The notes beneath the pieces are model-generated. The model was not told where the DNA came from and ran no database searches. It worked only from the letters and a program-made list of their open reading frames with translations. Of a stretch of 10,819 nt of DNA, positions 1-7,208 are shown one piece after another. Position 1 is the stretch's first letter, and each line of letters opens with the position of its first letter. The stretch covers positions 1 to 10,819 of the forward strand of contig CAMLIZ010000158.1 in the NCBI GenBank assembly GCA_946480245.1. The letters run 5' to 3'. Both the position numbers and the translations under genes were made by a program. Origin of the DNA: an uncultured Pseudomonadota bacterium. GTDB lineage: Bacteria > Pseudomonadota > Gammaproteobacteria > Burkholderiales > Burkholderiaceae.

Positions 1-120
1 ACCCAGGGGCACCCCACCTGTGGGCGACTGCGCGGCCGGCGGTCCCCGGCGGGCGCGATGGGTGGGGCGGCGAGCCGCGCCGGGGCGGGGGCGGCGCGCG
101 CAGCGCGCATCAACAACTGA
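1..120 (+). CDS. Possible 3' end of an upstream gene (partial, uncertain)
   Basis: A frame open from base 1 ends at the TGA at 118-120 and would give a 39-residue tail rich in Gly, Ala and Arg, ending Arg-Ile-Asn-Asn. About 90 percent of its codons end in G or C, somewhat more than the competing open frame, which is the only support. In very GC-rich DNA open frames arise by chance and other plus-strand frames are also open here. No domain can be recognised in so short and biased a segment. A Gly/Arg-rich tail would suit a nucleic-acid-binding protein, but that is a guess. The segment may equally be non-coding. Confidence 0.25.
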   Translation, partial: TQGHPTCGRLRGRRSPAGAMGGAASRAGAGAARAARINN

Positions 121-240
121 CTCGCTGGGACTGGTTGAGCGCAGTGAGCGAAGCGAACGAAGCGAGTTTCCCAGCGCGACCCAGTCCCGAGCATCGCAGC
201 GGAGTCGGCGCCGTAGGCGACGACCGACCCAGTGTGAGCG
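121..240. repeat. Structured intergenic element: 9-bp tandem repeat with inverted and direct repeats
   Basis: This stretch lies downstream of the iclR stop codon and shows layered short repeats. A 9-bp unit of the type GAGCGAAGC is repeated in tandem a little over three times at 138-166. GGGACTGG (127-134) pairs with CCAGTCCC (181-188), and CGCTGGGA (123-130) pairs with TCCCAGCG (169-176), so two alternative stems share the left arm. CGACCCAGT occurs directly repeated at 177-185 and 225-233. There is no T-run after the stems, so it is not a canonical intrinsic terminator. It may be a dispersed intergenic hairpin family; that is inference. Confidence 0.5.
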
Positions 241-297
241 CCCGCCGGGTACCGCCTGCCGCGACGCGCCAGCCTCCGAATGCCAAGCGCAAGCAGC
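241..297. other. Short stretch downstream of iclR, no gene seen
   Basis: These bases separate the repeat-rich element from the iclR stop codon. Open frames cross this stretch in the plus direction but they run antisense into iclR and match nothing recognisable. I see no stem followed by a T-run on the minus strand that would serve as an intrinsic terminator for iclR. Confidence 0.4.
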
Positions 298-1077
298 TCA
301 GGAAACCCCCGCTCCCAAGCGCCGCGACAGCTCATTCGCACACCGCAGCAGCGCCTTCGCCACCACGCCGTCCCAGCGCGAATCGAAAGCTGCCGTCGGC
401 CCGATCGCGGTGAAGCTGAGCACCATCTCGCCCGTGCCGTCGAACACCGGCGCGGCCATCGCGCTGATGCCGGGCAGCGACAGATCCACCGCGCGGCTGA
501 GTCCGCGGTGGCGCACGTCCTCCAGCCTTGCCTGGAACGTGGCGTCGTCCACCTCGGGGCTGTCCGGCGGGTCGTGAGCCAACGCCGTCTGCACCTCGGC
601 CGCCGAGCGGTGCGCCGCAAACAGCCAGCCCGACGCGGTGCCCTTCAGGCTCATCACCGTGCCGTGGCGCATCGAGATGTGCACCGGTGCCGGGCCTTCG
701 GCCACGCGCACGATCGTGGCGCCGCGGTTGCCCCACATCGCGATCGCCGCGGTGTGGCCGGTTTCCTGTGCCAGCTCTTCGATCATCGGCGTGGCCAGCC
801 GCACCGGGTCGTATTGCTGCAGGCTGATCAGGCCCAGCTGCATGGCCAGCGGCCCCAGGCCGTAGCGGCCGGTGGTGGGCTCCTGCTCGATCAGGCCGAG
901 CTTTCCGAAGCTCACCAGGTAAGGGTGAGCCTTGGCGGGCGCCATGCCGGCCTCGCGGGCCAGGTCCTTCAGCGCCATCGGGCGCCCTTGGTGCGCCAGC
1001 GCCAGCAGCAGCTGGCCGCCCACCTCCACGCTTTGGATGCCGCGCTGCGGGCCGCGTTCGGCCGGGGAGTCGTCCAT
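298..1077 (-). CDS. IclR-family transcriptional regulator, probable HmgR-like control of the homogentisate operon
   Basis: This 259-residue protein has the usual IclR length and layout. An N-terminal winged helix-turn-helix spans about residues 14-75, with the HTH near 36-57 (DLAREAGMAPAKAH) and a wing after GLIEQ. A C-terminal effector domain (about 80-255) contains the conserved stretch around SLPGISAMAAPVFD. It is divergent from the homogentisate operon across a 115-bp gap, the normal position for a local regulator. In Pseudomonas the homogentisate genes are repressed by the IclR-type HmgR, with homogentisate as inducer; the same role here is inference from family and position. The ATG at 1077 is chosen because it keeps the typical short arm before GIQSVEVGGQ. 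No good Shine-Dalgarno precedes it, so expression may be weak. Whether it represses or activates cannot be told from sequence. Confidence 0.88.
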   Translation of the reverse strand: MDDSPAERGPQRGIQSVEVGGQLLLALAHQGRPMALKDLAREAGMAPAKAHPYLVSFGKLGLIEQEPTTGRYGLGPLAMQLGLISLQQYDPVRLATPMIEELAQETGHTAAIAMWGNRGATIVRVAEGPAPVHISMRHGTVMSLKGTASGWLFAAHRSAAEVQTALAHDPPDSPEVDDATFQARLEDVRHRGLSRAVDLSLPGISAMAAPVFDGTGEMVLSFTAIGPTAAFDSRWDGVVAKALLRCANELSRRLGAGVS

Positions 1078-1192
1078 GTTCGGGTTTCTACTTAAACGAA
1101 TCGGTTAGACATTATCGAACAGGATGACTAAGATCAACCACGTTAGACATACCCAAATTCGTTAATCAAAGTCAAAGACGGAAGGCAGATCG
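1078..1192. promoter_or_regulatory. Divergent promoter/operator region between iclR and the homogentisate operon
   Basis: This gap is clearly more AT-rich than the flanking genes. It holds an imperfect 17-bp palindrome at 1104-1120 (GTTAGACATTATCGAAC, 6 of 8 pairs), whose reverse strand begins GTTCGATAAT. A direct repeat GTTAGACAT lies at 1104-1112 and 1142-1150, 38 bp apart. An inverted repeat AACGAAT (1095-1101) with ATTCGTT (1157-1163) encloses both. IclR proteins bind short pseudo-palindromes, so these are candidate operators. The minus-strand GATAAT within the palindrome could serve as a -10 for iclR, which would allow autoregulation. I cannot place a convincing -35/-10 pair for the plus-strand operon. 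Confidence 0.6.
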
Positions 1193-2146
1193 ATGAGCAA
1201 AGCCTTTGCCTCTCAGGCCGACCTCGAAGAAAAGCAGGTCAGCTTCACGCAACTGTCGGATCACGCCTGGGCGTACACCGCCGAAGGCGACCCGAACACC
1301 GGCATCGTGATCGGCGACAACGCGGTGATGGTGATCGACACGCAGGCCACGCCCGTGATGGCGCAGGACGTGATCCGCCGCATCCGCCAGGTCACCGACA
1401 AGCCGATCAAGTACGTCACGCTCAGCCACTACCACGCGGTGCGCGTGCTGGGCGCCTCGGCGTATGGCGCCGAGCACGTCATCGCCAGCCAGGACACCTA
1501 CGACCTGATCGTCGAGCGCGGCGAGGCCGACAAGGCCAGCGAGATCGGGCGCTTCCCGCGCCTGTTCCGGGCGGTGGAATCGGTGCCCGCCGGCATGACC
1601 TGGCCCACCCTCACGTTCAAGGGCGAGATGAGCCTGTGGCTGGGCAAGCTCGAGGTGAAGCTGCTGCAGCTCGGCCGCGGCCACACCAAGGGCGACACGG
1701 TGGTGTGGCTGCCCGGCGAGCGCACGCTGTTCTCGGGCGACCTGGTGGAGTTCGCCGCCACGCCGTATGCCGGTGACGCCTACTTCAAGGACTGGCCGAA
1801 GACGCTGGACAACCTGGCCGCGCTCAAGCCCCTGGCCCTGGTGCCGGGCCGCGGCGCGGCGCTGAAAGGCGAGGCGCAGGTGGCGCAGGGCCTGAGCGGC
1901 ACGCGCGCGTTCATCAGCGACCTGTACGCCAGCGTGCAGGCCGGCGCCGCCGCGGGCCGCGACCTGAAGGCGGTGTACCGCGAGACCTACGACAAGCTCA
2001 AGCCCCGGTACGGCCAGTGGGTGATCTTCGACCACTGCATGCCGTTCGACGTGACGCGCGCCTACGACGAGGCCACGCAATACGCCGACCCGCGCATCTG
2101 GACCGCCGAGCGCGACCAGCAGATGTGGCAAACCCTCGAAGCCTGA
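1193..2146 (+). CDS. Metallo-beta-lactamase-fold hydrolase with an altered metal motif
   Basis: This 317-residue protein has the MBL-fold outline: an N-terminal sheet with the conserved Asp at 49 (VMVIDTQATP), the first metal motif at 79-84, His164 in GRGHTKGD and Asp183 in LFSGDLVEF. The usual HxHxDH is here His79-Tyr-His81-Ala-Val-Arg84, so the Asp and His that normally hold the second zinc are missing. His79, His81 and His164 remain for one metal. There is no signal peptide or membrane segment, so it is expected in the cytoplasm. GGAAGG at 1180-1185 sits 7 bases before the ATG and fixes this start. It is first in the homogentisate operon, 14 bp before the VOC gene. Members act on thioesters, lactones and many other substrates; the substrate here is unknown. 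A thioesterase or lactonase role on a ring-cleavage or arylacetate intermediate is possible but unproven. Confidence 0.87.
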   Translation: MSKAFASQADLEEKQVSFTQLSDHAWAYTAEGDPNTGIVIGDNAVMVIDTQATPVMAQDVIRRIRQVTDKPIKYVTLSHYHAVRVLGASAYGAEHVIASQDTYDLIVERGEADKASEIGRFPRLFRAVESVPAGMTWPTLTFKGEMSLWLGKLEVKLLQLGRGHTKGDTVVWLPGERTLFSGDLVEFAATPYAGDAYFKDWPKTLDNLAALKPLALVPGRGAALKGEAQVAQGLSGTRAFISDLYASVQAGAAAGRDLKAVYRETYDKLKPRYGQWVIFDHCMPFDVTRAYDEATQYADPRIWTAERDQQMWQTLEA

Positions 2147-2160
2147 AGCAGGAGCACCGC

Positions 2161-2703
2161 ATGCAGATCCAGCGCATCCACCACGTCGCCTATCGCTGCC
2201 GCGACGCCAAGCAAACGGTCGAGTGGTACGTGAAGCACCTGGGCATGAACTTCGTGCTCGCGATCGCCGAGGACCAGGTGCCCTCCACGCACGCGCCCGA
2301 TCCGTACATGCATGTGTTCCTCGATGCCGGCAACGGCAACATCCTGGCCTTCTTCGAGCTGCCGAACGCGCCCGAGATGGGGCGCGACCCGCACACGCCC
2401 GAGTGGGTGCAGCACCTCGCGCTCAAGGTGGGCAGCGTGCAGGAGCTGAAAGACACCAAGGCGCGGCTTGAAGCCGCGGGCATCGAGGTGGTGGGCATCA
2501 CGGACCACACCATCTTCCAGTCGATCTACTTCTTCGATCCCAACGGCCATCGCGTGGAGCTGGCCGCCGACACCGCCACGCCCGAGATGCTGGGCAAGCT
2601 CGACGAGGTGAAGTGGGCAATGCTCGAAGAGTGGTCGCGCACCAAGCGCGCGCCGAAGCACGCTGCGTGGATGCACGAGAAGGAATTCGCCGGCGCGCAC
2701 TGA
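2161..2703 (+). CDS. VOC/glyoxalase-fold metalloprotein of unknown substrate
   Basis: This 180-residue protein has two beta-alpha-beta-beta-beta modules of the vicinal oxygen chelate superfamily. Candidate metal ligands are His8 (IHHVAY), Glu66 (AFFELPN), His85 (VQHLALKV) and Glu133 (GHRVELAAD), the H-E-H-E order known from E. coli glyoxalase I. Aromatic-ring extradiol dioxygenases of this fold use H-H-E instead and are usually longer. About 40 residues after the second module are charged and helical-looking and are not part of the core fold. AGGAG at 2150-2154, six bases upstream, supports the ATG at 2161; an in-frame extension to 2017 would overlap the preceding gene and lacks such a site. 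It could be an isomerase, lyase or dioxygenase acting on a homogentisate-pathway intermediate, but the sequence does not decide this. Confidence 0.87.
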   Translation: MQIQRIHHVAYRCRDAKQTVEWYVKHLGMNFVLAIAEDQVPSTHAPDPYMHVFLDAGNGNILAFFELPNAPEMGRDPHTPEWVQHLALKVGSVQELKDTKARLEAAGIEVVGITDHTIFQSIYFFDPNGHRVELAADTATPEMLGKLDEVKWAMLEEWSRTKRAPKHAAWMHEKEFAGAH

Positions 2704-2704
2704 G

Positions 2705-4315
2705 ATGCAGCACACCTACACCTACCCCGAGTTCGCCTACCGTAGCAGCGCCGAGCAGCGCGACGGCGTGGCACAGCGCCATCCGGTGGTGATCATCGGC
2801 GCCGGGCCCGTGGGGCTGACCGCGGCGCTCGATTGCGCCCAGCGCGGCCTGCCCGCCGTGGTGCTGGACGACAACAACACCGTGAGCATCGGCTCGCGCG
2901 CTGTCTGCTATGCCAAGCGTCCGCTGGAGATCTGGGACCGGCTGGGCGTGGGGGAGTCGCTGGCCGAGCGCGGCATCCAGTGGAAGGTGGGCAAGGTCTT
3001 CTTCCGCAACGACCCGGTCTACCGCTTCGACCTGCTGCCCGAGAGCCGGCACCAGATGCCGGCCATGATCAACCTGCAGCAGTACTACCTCGAAGAGACG
3101 CTGGTCGCCGCCTGCGAGAAGAGCAAGGGGGTCGACCTGCGCTGGAAGCACAAGCTGCTGGCCCTGCAGCAGCACGACGACCATGTGGCGCTGAGCGTGG
3201 AAACGCCTGACGGCATCTTCACGATGCAGGCGCAATGGGTGATCGCGTGCGACGGCGCCAACAGCGACACGCGGCGCATGGTGGGTGCGTCGTTCGACGG
3301 CCAGCGCTTCGAAGACCGGTTCCTGATCGCCGACGTGGTGATGAGCGCGAGCTTTCCCACCGAGCGCTGGTTCTGGTTCGACCCGCCGTTCCACCGCGGC
3401 CAGAGCGTGCTGCTGCACAAGCAGTGCGACAACGTGTGGCGCATCGACTTCCAGCTCGGCCGTGATGCCGACCCGGTGGAGGAGAAGAAGCCGGAGAAGG
3501 TGATCCCGCGCATCCGGGCCATGCTGGGGCCGGACGCGCAGTTCGAGCTCGAATGGGTGTCGGTGTATCAGTTTGCCTGCCGGCGCATCGACCACTTCCG
3601 CCACGGCCGCGTGCTGTTTGCCGGGGACGCGGCGCACCAGGTGTCGCCCTTCGGCGCGCGCGGTGCCAATTCCGGCGTGCAGGACACCGACAACCTGGTG
3701 TGGAAGCTCAAGCTCGTGCTCGACGGCAGCGCGCCCGAGGCTTTGCTCGACACCTATCACGCCGAGCGCGCACCGGCGGCCGACGACAACCTCGGCCACT
3801 CCACCCGCTCCACCGACTTCATCACGCCCAAGACGCGCGCGTCCCTGCGCATGCGCAACGCCGTGCTCGAACTCGCCAAGACGGAAGCGTTCGCGCGCCC
3901 GCTGGTCAACAGCGGCCGCCTGTCGCGGCCCACGCCTTACACAACGTCGCCGCTCAACACGCCCGACGAGGCGGAGTTCGCCGGCGCCATGCGCCCGGGC
4001 ACCGACTGCGCCGACGCGCCGGTGCGCCGCGACGGCAGCAGCAGCTGGCTGCTCAAGCAGCTGGGCGACGGGTTCACCTTGCTGTGCTTCGGCGCGCGCC
4101 CTCCGGTGTCGGCCGTGGCCGCCGGCACGGTGGCTGCCCGCGTGCTGCACGTGGGCAGCGACATCGAAGACGTCGACGGCGTACTCGCCGAGCGCTACGA
4201 CGGCCGGCCCGGCACCGTGTACCTGATTCGCCCTGACCAGTACGTGGCTGCGCGCTGGCGCGGCTTCGATGCTGTGAAGATCGAGCGCGCCCTGAGGACC
4301 GCCACATGCGCCTGA
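2705..4315 (+). CDS. Class A FAD-dependent aromatic hydroxylase, candidate 3-hydroxyphenylacetate 6-hydroxylase (MhaA-like)
   Basis: This 536-residue flavoprotein shows the three class A monooxygenase signatures: GAGPVG at 32-37 with an acidic strand end near Asp55, the DG motif at Asp183-Gly184 ([10 protein letters not shown]) and the GD motif at Gly307-Asp308 ([18 protein letters not shown]). A thioredoxin-like C-terminal domain ends in [13 protein letters not shown] from residue 506, as in MhpA-type phenol hydroxylases. Such enzymes use NAD(P)H and oxygen to hydroxylate phenols in the cytoplasm. The gene starts one base after the VOC stop without a strong Shine-Dalgarno, suggesting translational coupling, and overlaps the next small gene by 10 bp. 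A hydroxylase with a tiny partner directly before hmgA fits MhaA of the 3-hydroxyphenylacetate pathway, which yields homogentisate. Another phenolic acid substrate cannot be excluded. The hydroxylase class is sure; the substrate is inferred. Confidence 0.9.
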   Translation: MQHTYTYPEFAYRSSAEQRDGVAQRHPVVIIGAGPVGLTAALDCAQRGLPAVVLDDNNTVSIGSRAVCYAKRPLEIWDRLGVGESLAERGIQWKVGKVFFRNDPVYRFDLLPESRHQMPAMINLQQYYLEETLVAACEKSKGVDLRWKHKLLALQQHDDHVALSVETPDGIFTMQAQWVIACDGANSDTRRMVGASFDGQRFEDRFLIADVVMSASFPTERWFWFDPPFHRGQSVLLHKQCDNVWRIDFQLGRDADPVEEKKPEKVIPRIRAMLGPDAQFELEWVSVYQFACRRIDHFRHGRVLFAGDAAHQVSPFGARGANSGVQDTDNLVWKLKLVLDGSAPEALLDTYHAERAPAADDNLGHSTRSTDFITPKTRASLRMRNAVLELAKTEAFARPLVNSGRLSRPTPYTTSPLNTPDEAEFAGAMRPGTDCADAPVRRDGSSSWLLKQLGDGFTLLCFGARPPVSAVAAGTVAARVLHVGSDIEDVDGVLAERYDGRPGTVYLIRPDQYVAARWRGFDAVKIERALRTATCA

Positions 4316-4512
4316 ACCGCGAACCGAACATTCCCGACGCCGATCGCTTCTACGAGGAGCTGATCGCCGGCCAGCGCGACATGAGCGACGAGCAGGCCGA
4401 CGCCTTCATCGCCAAGCTCGTGCTGATCCTCGCCAATCACGTGGGCGACCGCGCGCTGCTCAGCGAAGCCATCGCACTCGCGCGCGACAACACGCTGGCC
4501 CAGGGCACGTGA
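4306..4512 (+). CDS. DUF2783-type small protein, candidate hydroxylase coupling partner (MhaB-like)
   Basis: This 68-residue protein is mostly acidic and helical, with FYEELI near residues 15-20 and a conserved-looking [18 protein letters not shown] block in the second half. I recognise it as resembling the DUF2783 family, which I recall occurring next to FAD-dependent hydroxylases. It has no membrane segment, Cys cluster or nucleic-acid-binding motif. GAGGA at 4294-4298, 7 bases before the ATG, gives it a good ribosome binding site inside the end of the hydroxylase gene, which it overlaps by 10 bp. In P. putida the 3-hydroxyphenylacetate hydroxylase has a small coupling protein, MhaB, of about this size. 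Equating the two is inference from size and position, without an alignment. It is clearly translated with its neighbours, judging by spacing. Confidence 0.82.
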   Translation: MRLNREPNIPDADRFYEELIAGQRDMSDEQADAFIAKLVLILANHVGDRALLSEAIALARDNTLAQGT

Positions 4513-4514
4513 GC

Positions 4515-5804
4515 ATGCAGACGCTGCAGTATCAAAGCGGCTTCGGCAACCACTTTGCCAGCGAAGCGGTCGCGGGCACTTTGCCGGTGGGGCGCAACAG
4601 CCCGCAGCGCGCGCCGCGCGGGCTGTATGCAGAGCTGCTCAGCGGCACCGCCTTCACCGCGCCGCGCCACGAGAACCGCCGCACCTGGCTGTACCGCCGC
4701 CAGCCGTCGGTGGTGTGCGGCGCCTATCGGCCCGAGCCCCAGCCCTGGTGGAAGAGCGGCGCCAAGGAGGGCGTGGCTGCGCCGCCCGATCCGCTGCGCT
4801 GGCTGCCGTTCGCCGAGCCCAACGAGGCGCAGGATTTCGTGCAGGCCCTGCGCACCATGGTGGTCAACGGCGACGCCGACGCGCAGACCGGCATGGCCGC
4901 GCACGTGTTCCACGCCAACCGCTCGATGCAGCGGCGCGCGCTGGCCAACGCCGACGGCGAGATGCTGATCGTGCCGCAGCAGGGCCGCCTTCGCATCACC
5001 ACCGAGCTGGGCGTGCTGGAAGCAGCGCCCGGCGAGATCGTGCTGATCCCGCGCGGCCTGCTGTTCAAGGTGGCGCTGCCCGACGGCAGTGCGCGCGGCT
5101 ATGTGTGCGAGAACCATGGCGCGCCGTTTCGCCTGCCCGAGCTGGGCCCGATCGGCAGCAACGGCCTGGCCAATCCGCGCGACTTCCTGGCGCCGGTGGC
5201 GGCCTTCGAGGACGAGCCGGGCGAGTACGAGATCGTCAAGCGCTACGGCGGCGCGCTGTGGCGCGCGAAGGCCTTGGCGTCGCCGTTCAACGTGGTGGCA
5301 TGGCACGGCAACCTGGCGCCGCTGAAGTACGACACCGCGCACTTCATGACGATCGGCTCGATCAGTTTCGACCACCCCGATCCGTCGATCTTCACGGTGC
5401 TCACGTCGCCGAGTGACACGCCGGGCACCGCCAACTGCGACTTCGTGATCTTCCCGCCGCGCTGGCTGGTGGCCGAGGACACCTTCCGCCCGCCCTGGTA
5501 CCACCGCAACGTGATGAGCGAGTTCATGGGGCTGGTGCACGGCCAGTACGACGCCAAGCCCGAAGGCTTCAAGCCCGGCGGCGCCAGCCTGCACAACAGC
5601 ATGGTGCCGCACGGTCCCGATGCCGAAGCCTTCGAGAAGGCGAGCCATGCCGCGCTGGCGCCGCACAAGCTCGCCGACACGCTGGCCTTCATGTTCGAGA
5701 GCCGCTGGCGTTTCCACCCCACCGAGTTCGCGATGAAGATCGCCGCGCTCGACACCGGCTATGCCGATTGCTGGGCCGCACTGCCCGACAGGTTCCAACG
5801 ATGA
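4515..5804 (+). CDS. hmgA: Homogentisate 1,2-dioxygenase
   Basis: HmgA opens the ring of homogentisate with oxygen to give maleylacetoacetate, using a mononuclear non-haem iron in the cytoplasm. The 429-residue protein starts with the family hallmark [13 protein letters not shown]. The iron ligands correspond to His330 and Glu336 (YHRNVMSEF) and His366 (MVPHGPD), with the catalytic His287 in [14 protein letters not shown]; these match human His335, Glu341, His371 and His292 at a constant offset. [14 protein letters not shown] is also intact, so the enzyme looks functional. An in-frame GTG at 4509 overlaps the preceding stop, but CAGGG at 4501-4505 is spaced correctly only for the ATG at 4515, so I prefer that. 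The stop overlaps the fahA start (ATGA), indicating translational coupling. It is the key enzyme that identifies this operon. Confidence 0.97.
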   Translation: MQTLQYQSGFGNHFASEAVAGTLPVGRNSPQRAPRGLYAELLSGTAFTAPRHENRRTWLYRRQPSVVCGAYRPEPQPWWKSGAKEGVAAPPDPLRWLPFAEPNEAQDFVQALRTMVVNGDADAQTGMAAHVFHANRSMQRRALANADGEMLIVPQQGRLRITTELGVLEAAPGEIVLIPRGLLFKVALPDGSARGYVCENHGAPFRLPELGPIGSNGLANPRDFLAPVAAFEDEPGEYEIVKRYGGALWRAKALASPFNVVAWHGNLAPLKYDTAHFMTIGSISFDHPDPSIFTVLTSPSDTPGTANCDFVIFPPRWLVAEDTFRPPWYHRNVMSEFMGLVHGQYDAKPEGFKPGGASLHNSMVPHGPDAEAFEKASHAALAPHKLADTLAFMFESRWRFHPTEFAMKIAALDTGYADCWAALPDRFQR

Positions 5805-7120
5805 CCCTCGACGCCACACACGACCCGGCGCGCCGCAGCTGGGTGGCCTCGGCCAACGACGCCGACACCGAGTTCCCGATCCAGAACCTGCCGTTCGGCC
5901 GCTTTCGCCCTGCGGCGGGGCGCGGCTGGCGCATCGGCGTGGCCATCGGCGACGAGGTGCTGGATCTGCGCCTCGCGCAGGAGCAGGAGGTGTTCGATGC
6001 CGACACGCAGCGCGAGCTGAAGCCGCTGGCCGAAGGCGACCTCAATGCGTTCATGGCGCGCGGCGCGGTCGTGCGCCGCGCGATGCGCCACGCCTTGAGC
6101 GAAGCCTTGCGCGAAGGCAGCGTGCTCGAGGAGCCGCTGCGCGCCTGCCTGGTGCCGCAGGCGCAGGCGGAGATGGGGCTGCCGTGCCGCATCGGGGACT
6201 ACACCGACTTCTACACCGGCATCCATCACGCCACCGCGGTGGGCAAGCTGTTTCGACCGGACAACCCGCTGCTGCCCAACTACAAGTGGGTGCCGATCGG
6301 CTATCACGGCCGCGCGTCGTCCATCGGTGTCAGCGGGCAGCGCTTCCATCGGCCGCTCGGCCAGACCAAGGGCGAGGCGGAGGTGCCGGCGTTCGGGCCG
6401 TCGCAAAGGCTCGATTACGAGCTCGAGCTCGGCGTGTTCGTGGGTGCCGGCAATGCGCTGGGCCGGCCGATGAGCATGGCCGAGGCCGAGGACGACTGGT
6501 TCGGCATGGTGCTGCTCAACGACTGGTCCGCGCGCGACCTGCAGGCCTGGGAGTACCAGCCGCTCGGCCCGTTCCTGGCCAAGAACTTCGCCACCACGAT
6601 CTCGCCCTGGCTGGTCACGCAGGAGGCGCTGGCGCCGTTTCGCGTGCCGTTCGCGCACCCGGCCGCCGACCCGCAGCCGCTGCCCTACCTCGATGCACCG
6701 GCCAACCGCGAACGCGGCGGCATCGACATCGCGTTGCAGGTGCTGCTGCACAGCGCGCAGATGCGCGAGCGCGAGCTGCCCCCGCAGGAGCTCTCCCAGT
6801 CGAACTACCGCGATGCCTACTGGACCGTGGCGCAGATGCTGGCGCACCACAGCAGCAACGGCTGCAACCTGCAGCCCGGAGACCTGATCGGCAGCGGCAC
6901 GCAGTCGGGCCCGCAAGCCGGGCAGGGCGGCTCGCTGCTCGAGCTCACGCAAGGCGGCAAGCAGCCGCTGGTGCTGCCGAACGGCGAGCAGCGCCGCTTC
7001 CTGCAGGACGGCGACACGGTGATCCTGCGCGCGCGCTGCGAGAAGGCGGGTGCGCGCAGCATCGGCTTCGGCGTCTGCGCCGGCACGGTGCTGCCGGCCA
7101 TCGAGGGTTCGCGCCATTGA
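5801..7120 (+). CDS. fahA: Fumarylacetoacetase
   Basis: FahA hydrolyses fumarylacetoacetate to fumarate and acetoacetate, the last step of the homogentisate pathway, in the cytoplasm. The 439-residue length fits the full-size enzyme. An N-terminal SH3-like domain (about 1-125, with [11 protein letters not shown]) precedes the catalytic beta-roll. The metal ligands known from mouse are present as Asp136 ([10 protein letters not shown]), Glu207 and Glu209 (DYELELGVF) and Asp241 (NDWSARD). The catalytic His is His143, and Lys261 matches the active-site lysine. GYHGRASS and [15 protein letters not shown] are further family blocks. The ATG at 5801 overlaps the hmgA stop as ATGA; a longer in-frame start at 5768 would lie inside hmgA and lacks support. 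No maleylacetoacetate isomerase gene follows, unlike the Pseudomonas hmgABC arrangement. Confidence 0.96.
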   Translation: MTLDATHDPARRSWVASANDADTEFPIQNLPFGRFRPAAGRGWRIGVAIGDEVLDLRLAQEQEVFDADTQRELKPLAEGDLNAFMARGAVVRRAMRHALSEALREGSVLEEPLRACLVPQAQAEMGLPCRIGDYTDFYTGIHHATAVGKLFRPDNPLLPNYKWVPIGYHGRASSIGVSGQRFHRPLGQTKGEAEVPAFGPSQRLDYELELGVFVGAGNALGRPMSMAEAEDDWFGMVLLNDWSARDLQAWEYQPLGPFLAKNFATTISPWLVTQEALAPFRVPFAHPAADPQPLPYLDAPANRERGGIDIALQVLLHSAQMRERELPPQELSQSNYRDAYWTVAQMLAHHSSNGCNLQPGDLIGSGTQSGPQAGQGGSLLELTQGGKQPLVLPNGEQRRFLQDGDTVILRARCEKAGARSIGFGVCAGTVLPAIEGSRH

Positions 7121-7208
7121 CGCTGCCGGTCGCGCGACGATAGAGTTTTGTTCGCATAAAGATCGCTTGTTCTCTAATAGAACACTTCACTTCATCACAG
7201 GAGACACC
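7121..7208 (+). promoter_or_regulatory. Promoter/operator region of the TRAP transporter operon
   Basis: This 88-bp gap between fahA and the TRAP genes is AT-rich in its second half. It contains the palindrome TGTTCTCTAATAGAACA at 7168-7184 (6-bp perfect arms, 5-bp centre). A weaker copy, GTTCGCATAAAGATC, lies at 7150-7164, with 19 bp between the two GTTC starts, about two helical turns. A possible promoter is TTGTTC (7148-7153) with TCTAAT (7173-7178), though the 19-bp spacer is long. If right, the palindrome overlaps the -10, as for a repressor. AGGAG at 7199-7203 is the ribosome binding site. I see no terminator after fahA, so read-through from the upstream operon is likely as well. Confidence 0.55.

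Noticed and set aside
60..91. Possible G-quadruplex (runs of G at 60-62, 64-67, 82-85, 87-91)
   Set aside because: One loop would be 14 bases and itself forms GC pairs; such runs are common by chance in DNA of this composition.
96..108. GCGCGC-A-GCGCGC hairpin as a transcription terminator
   Set aside because: No T-run follows on either strand and the loop is one base.
280..1095. Long plus-strand open frame opposite iclR
   Set aside because: It is antisense to a clear IclR gene, is His/Arg/Ala-rich as expected for a shadow of GC-rich coding, and has no recognisable domain.
2498..4150. 550-codon minus-strand open frame opposite the FAD hydroxylase
   Set aside because: Low-complexity His/Arg/Val composition typical of antisense shadows; the plus-strand frame carries all flavoprotein motifs.
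4509..4514. GTG start for hmgA overlapping the preceding stop as GTGA
   Set aside because: The only purine-rich site (4501-4505) is too close to the GTG but well spaced for the ATG at 4515, and the family N-terminus fits the ATG.
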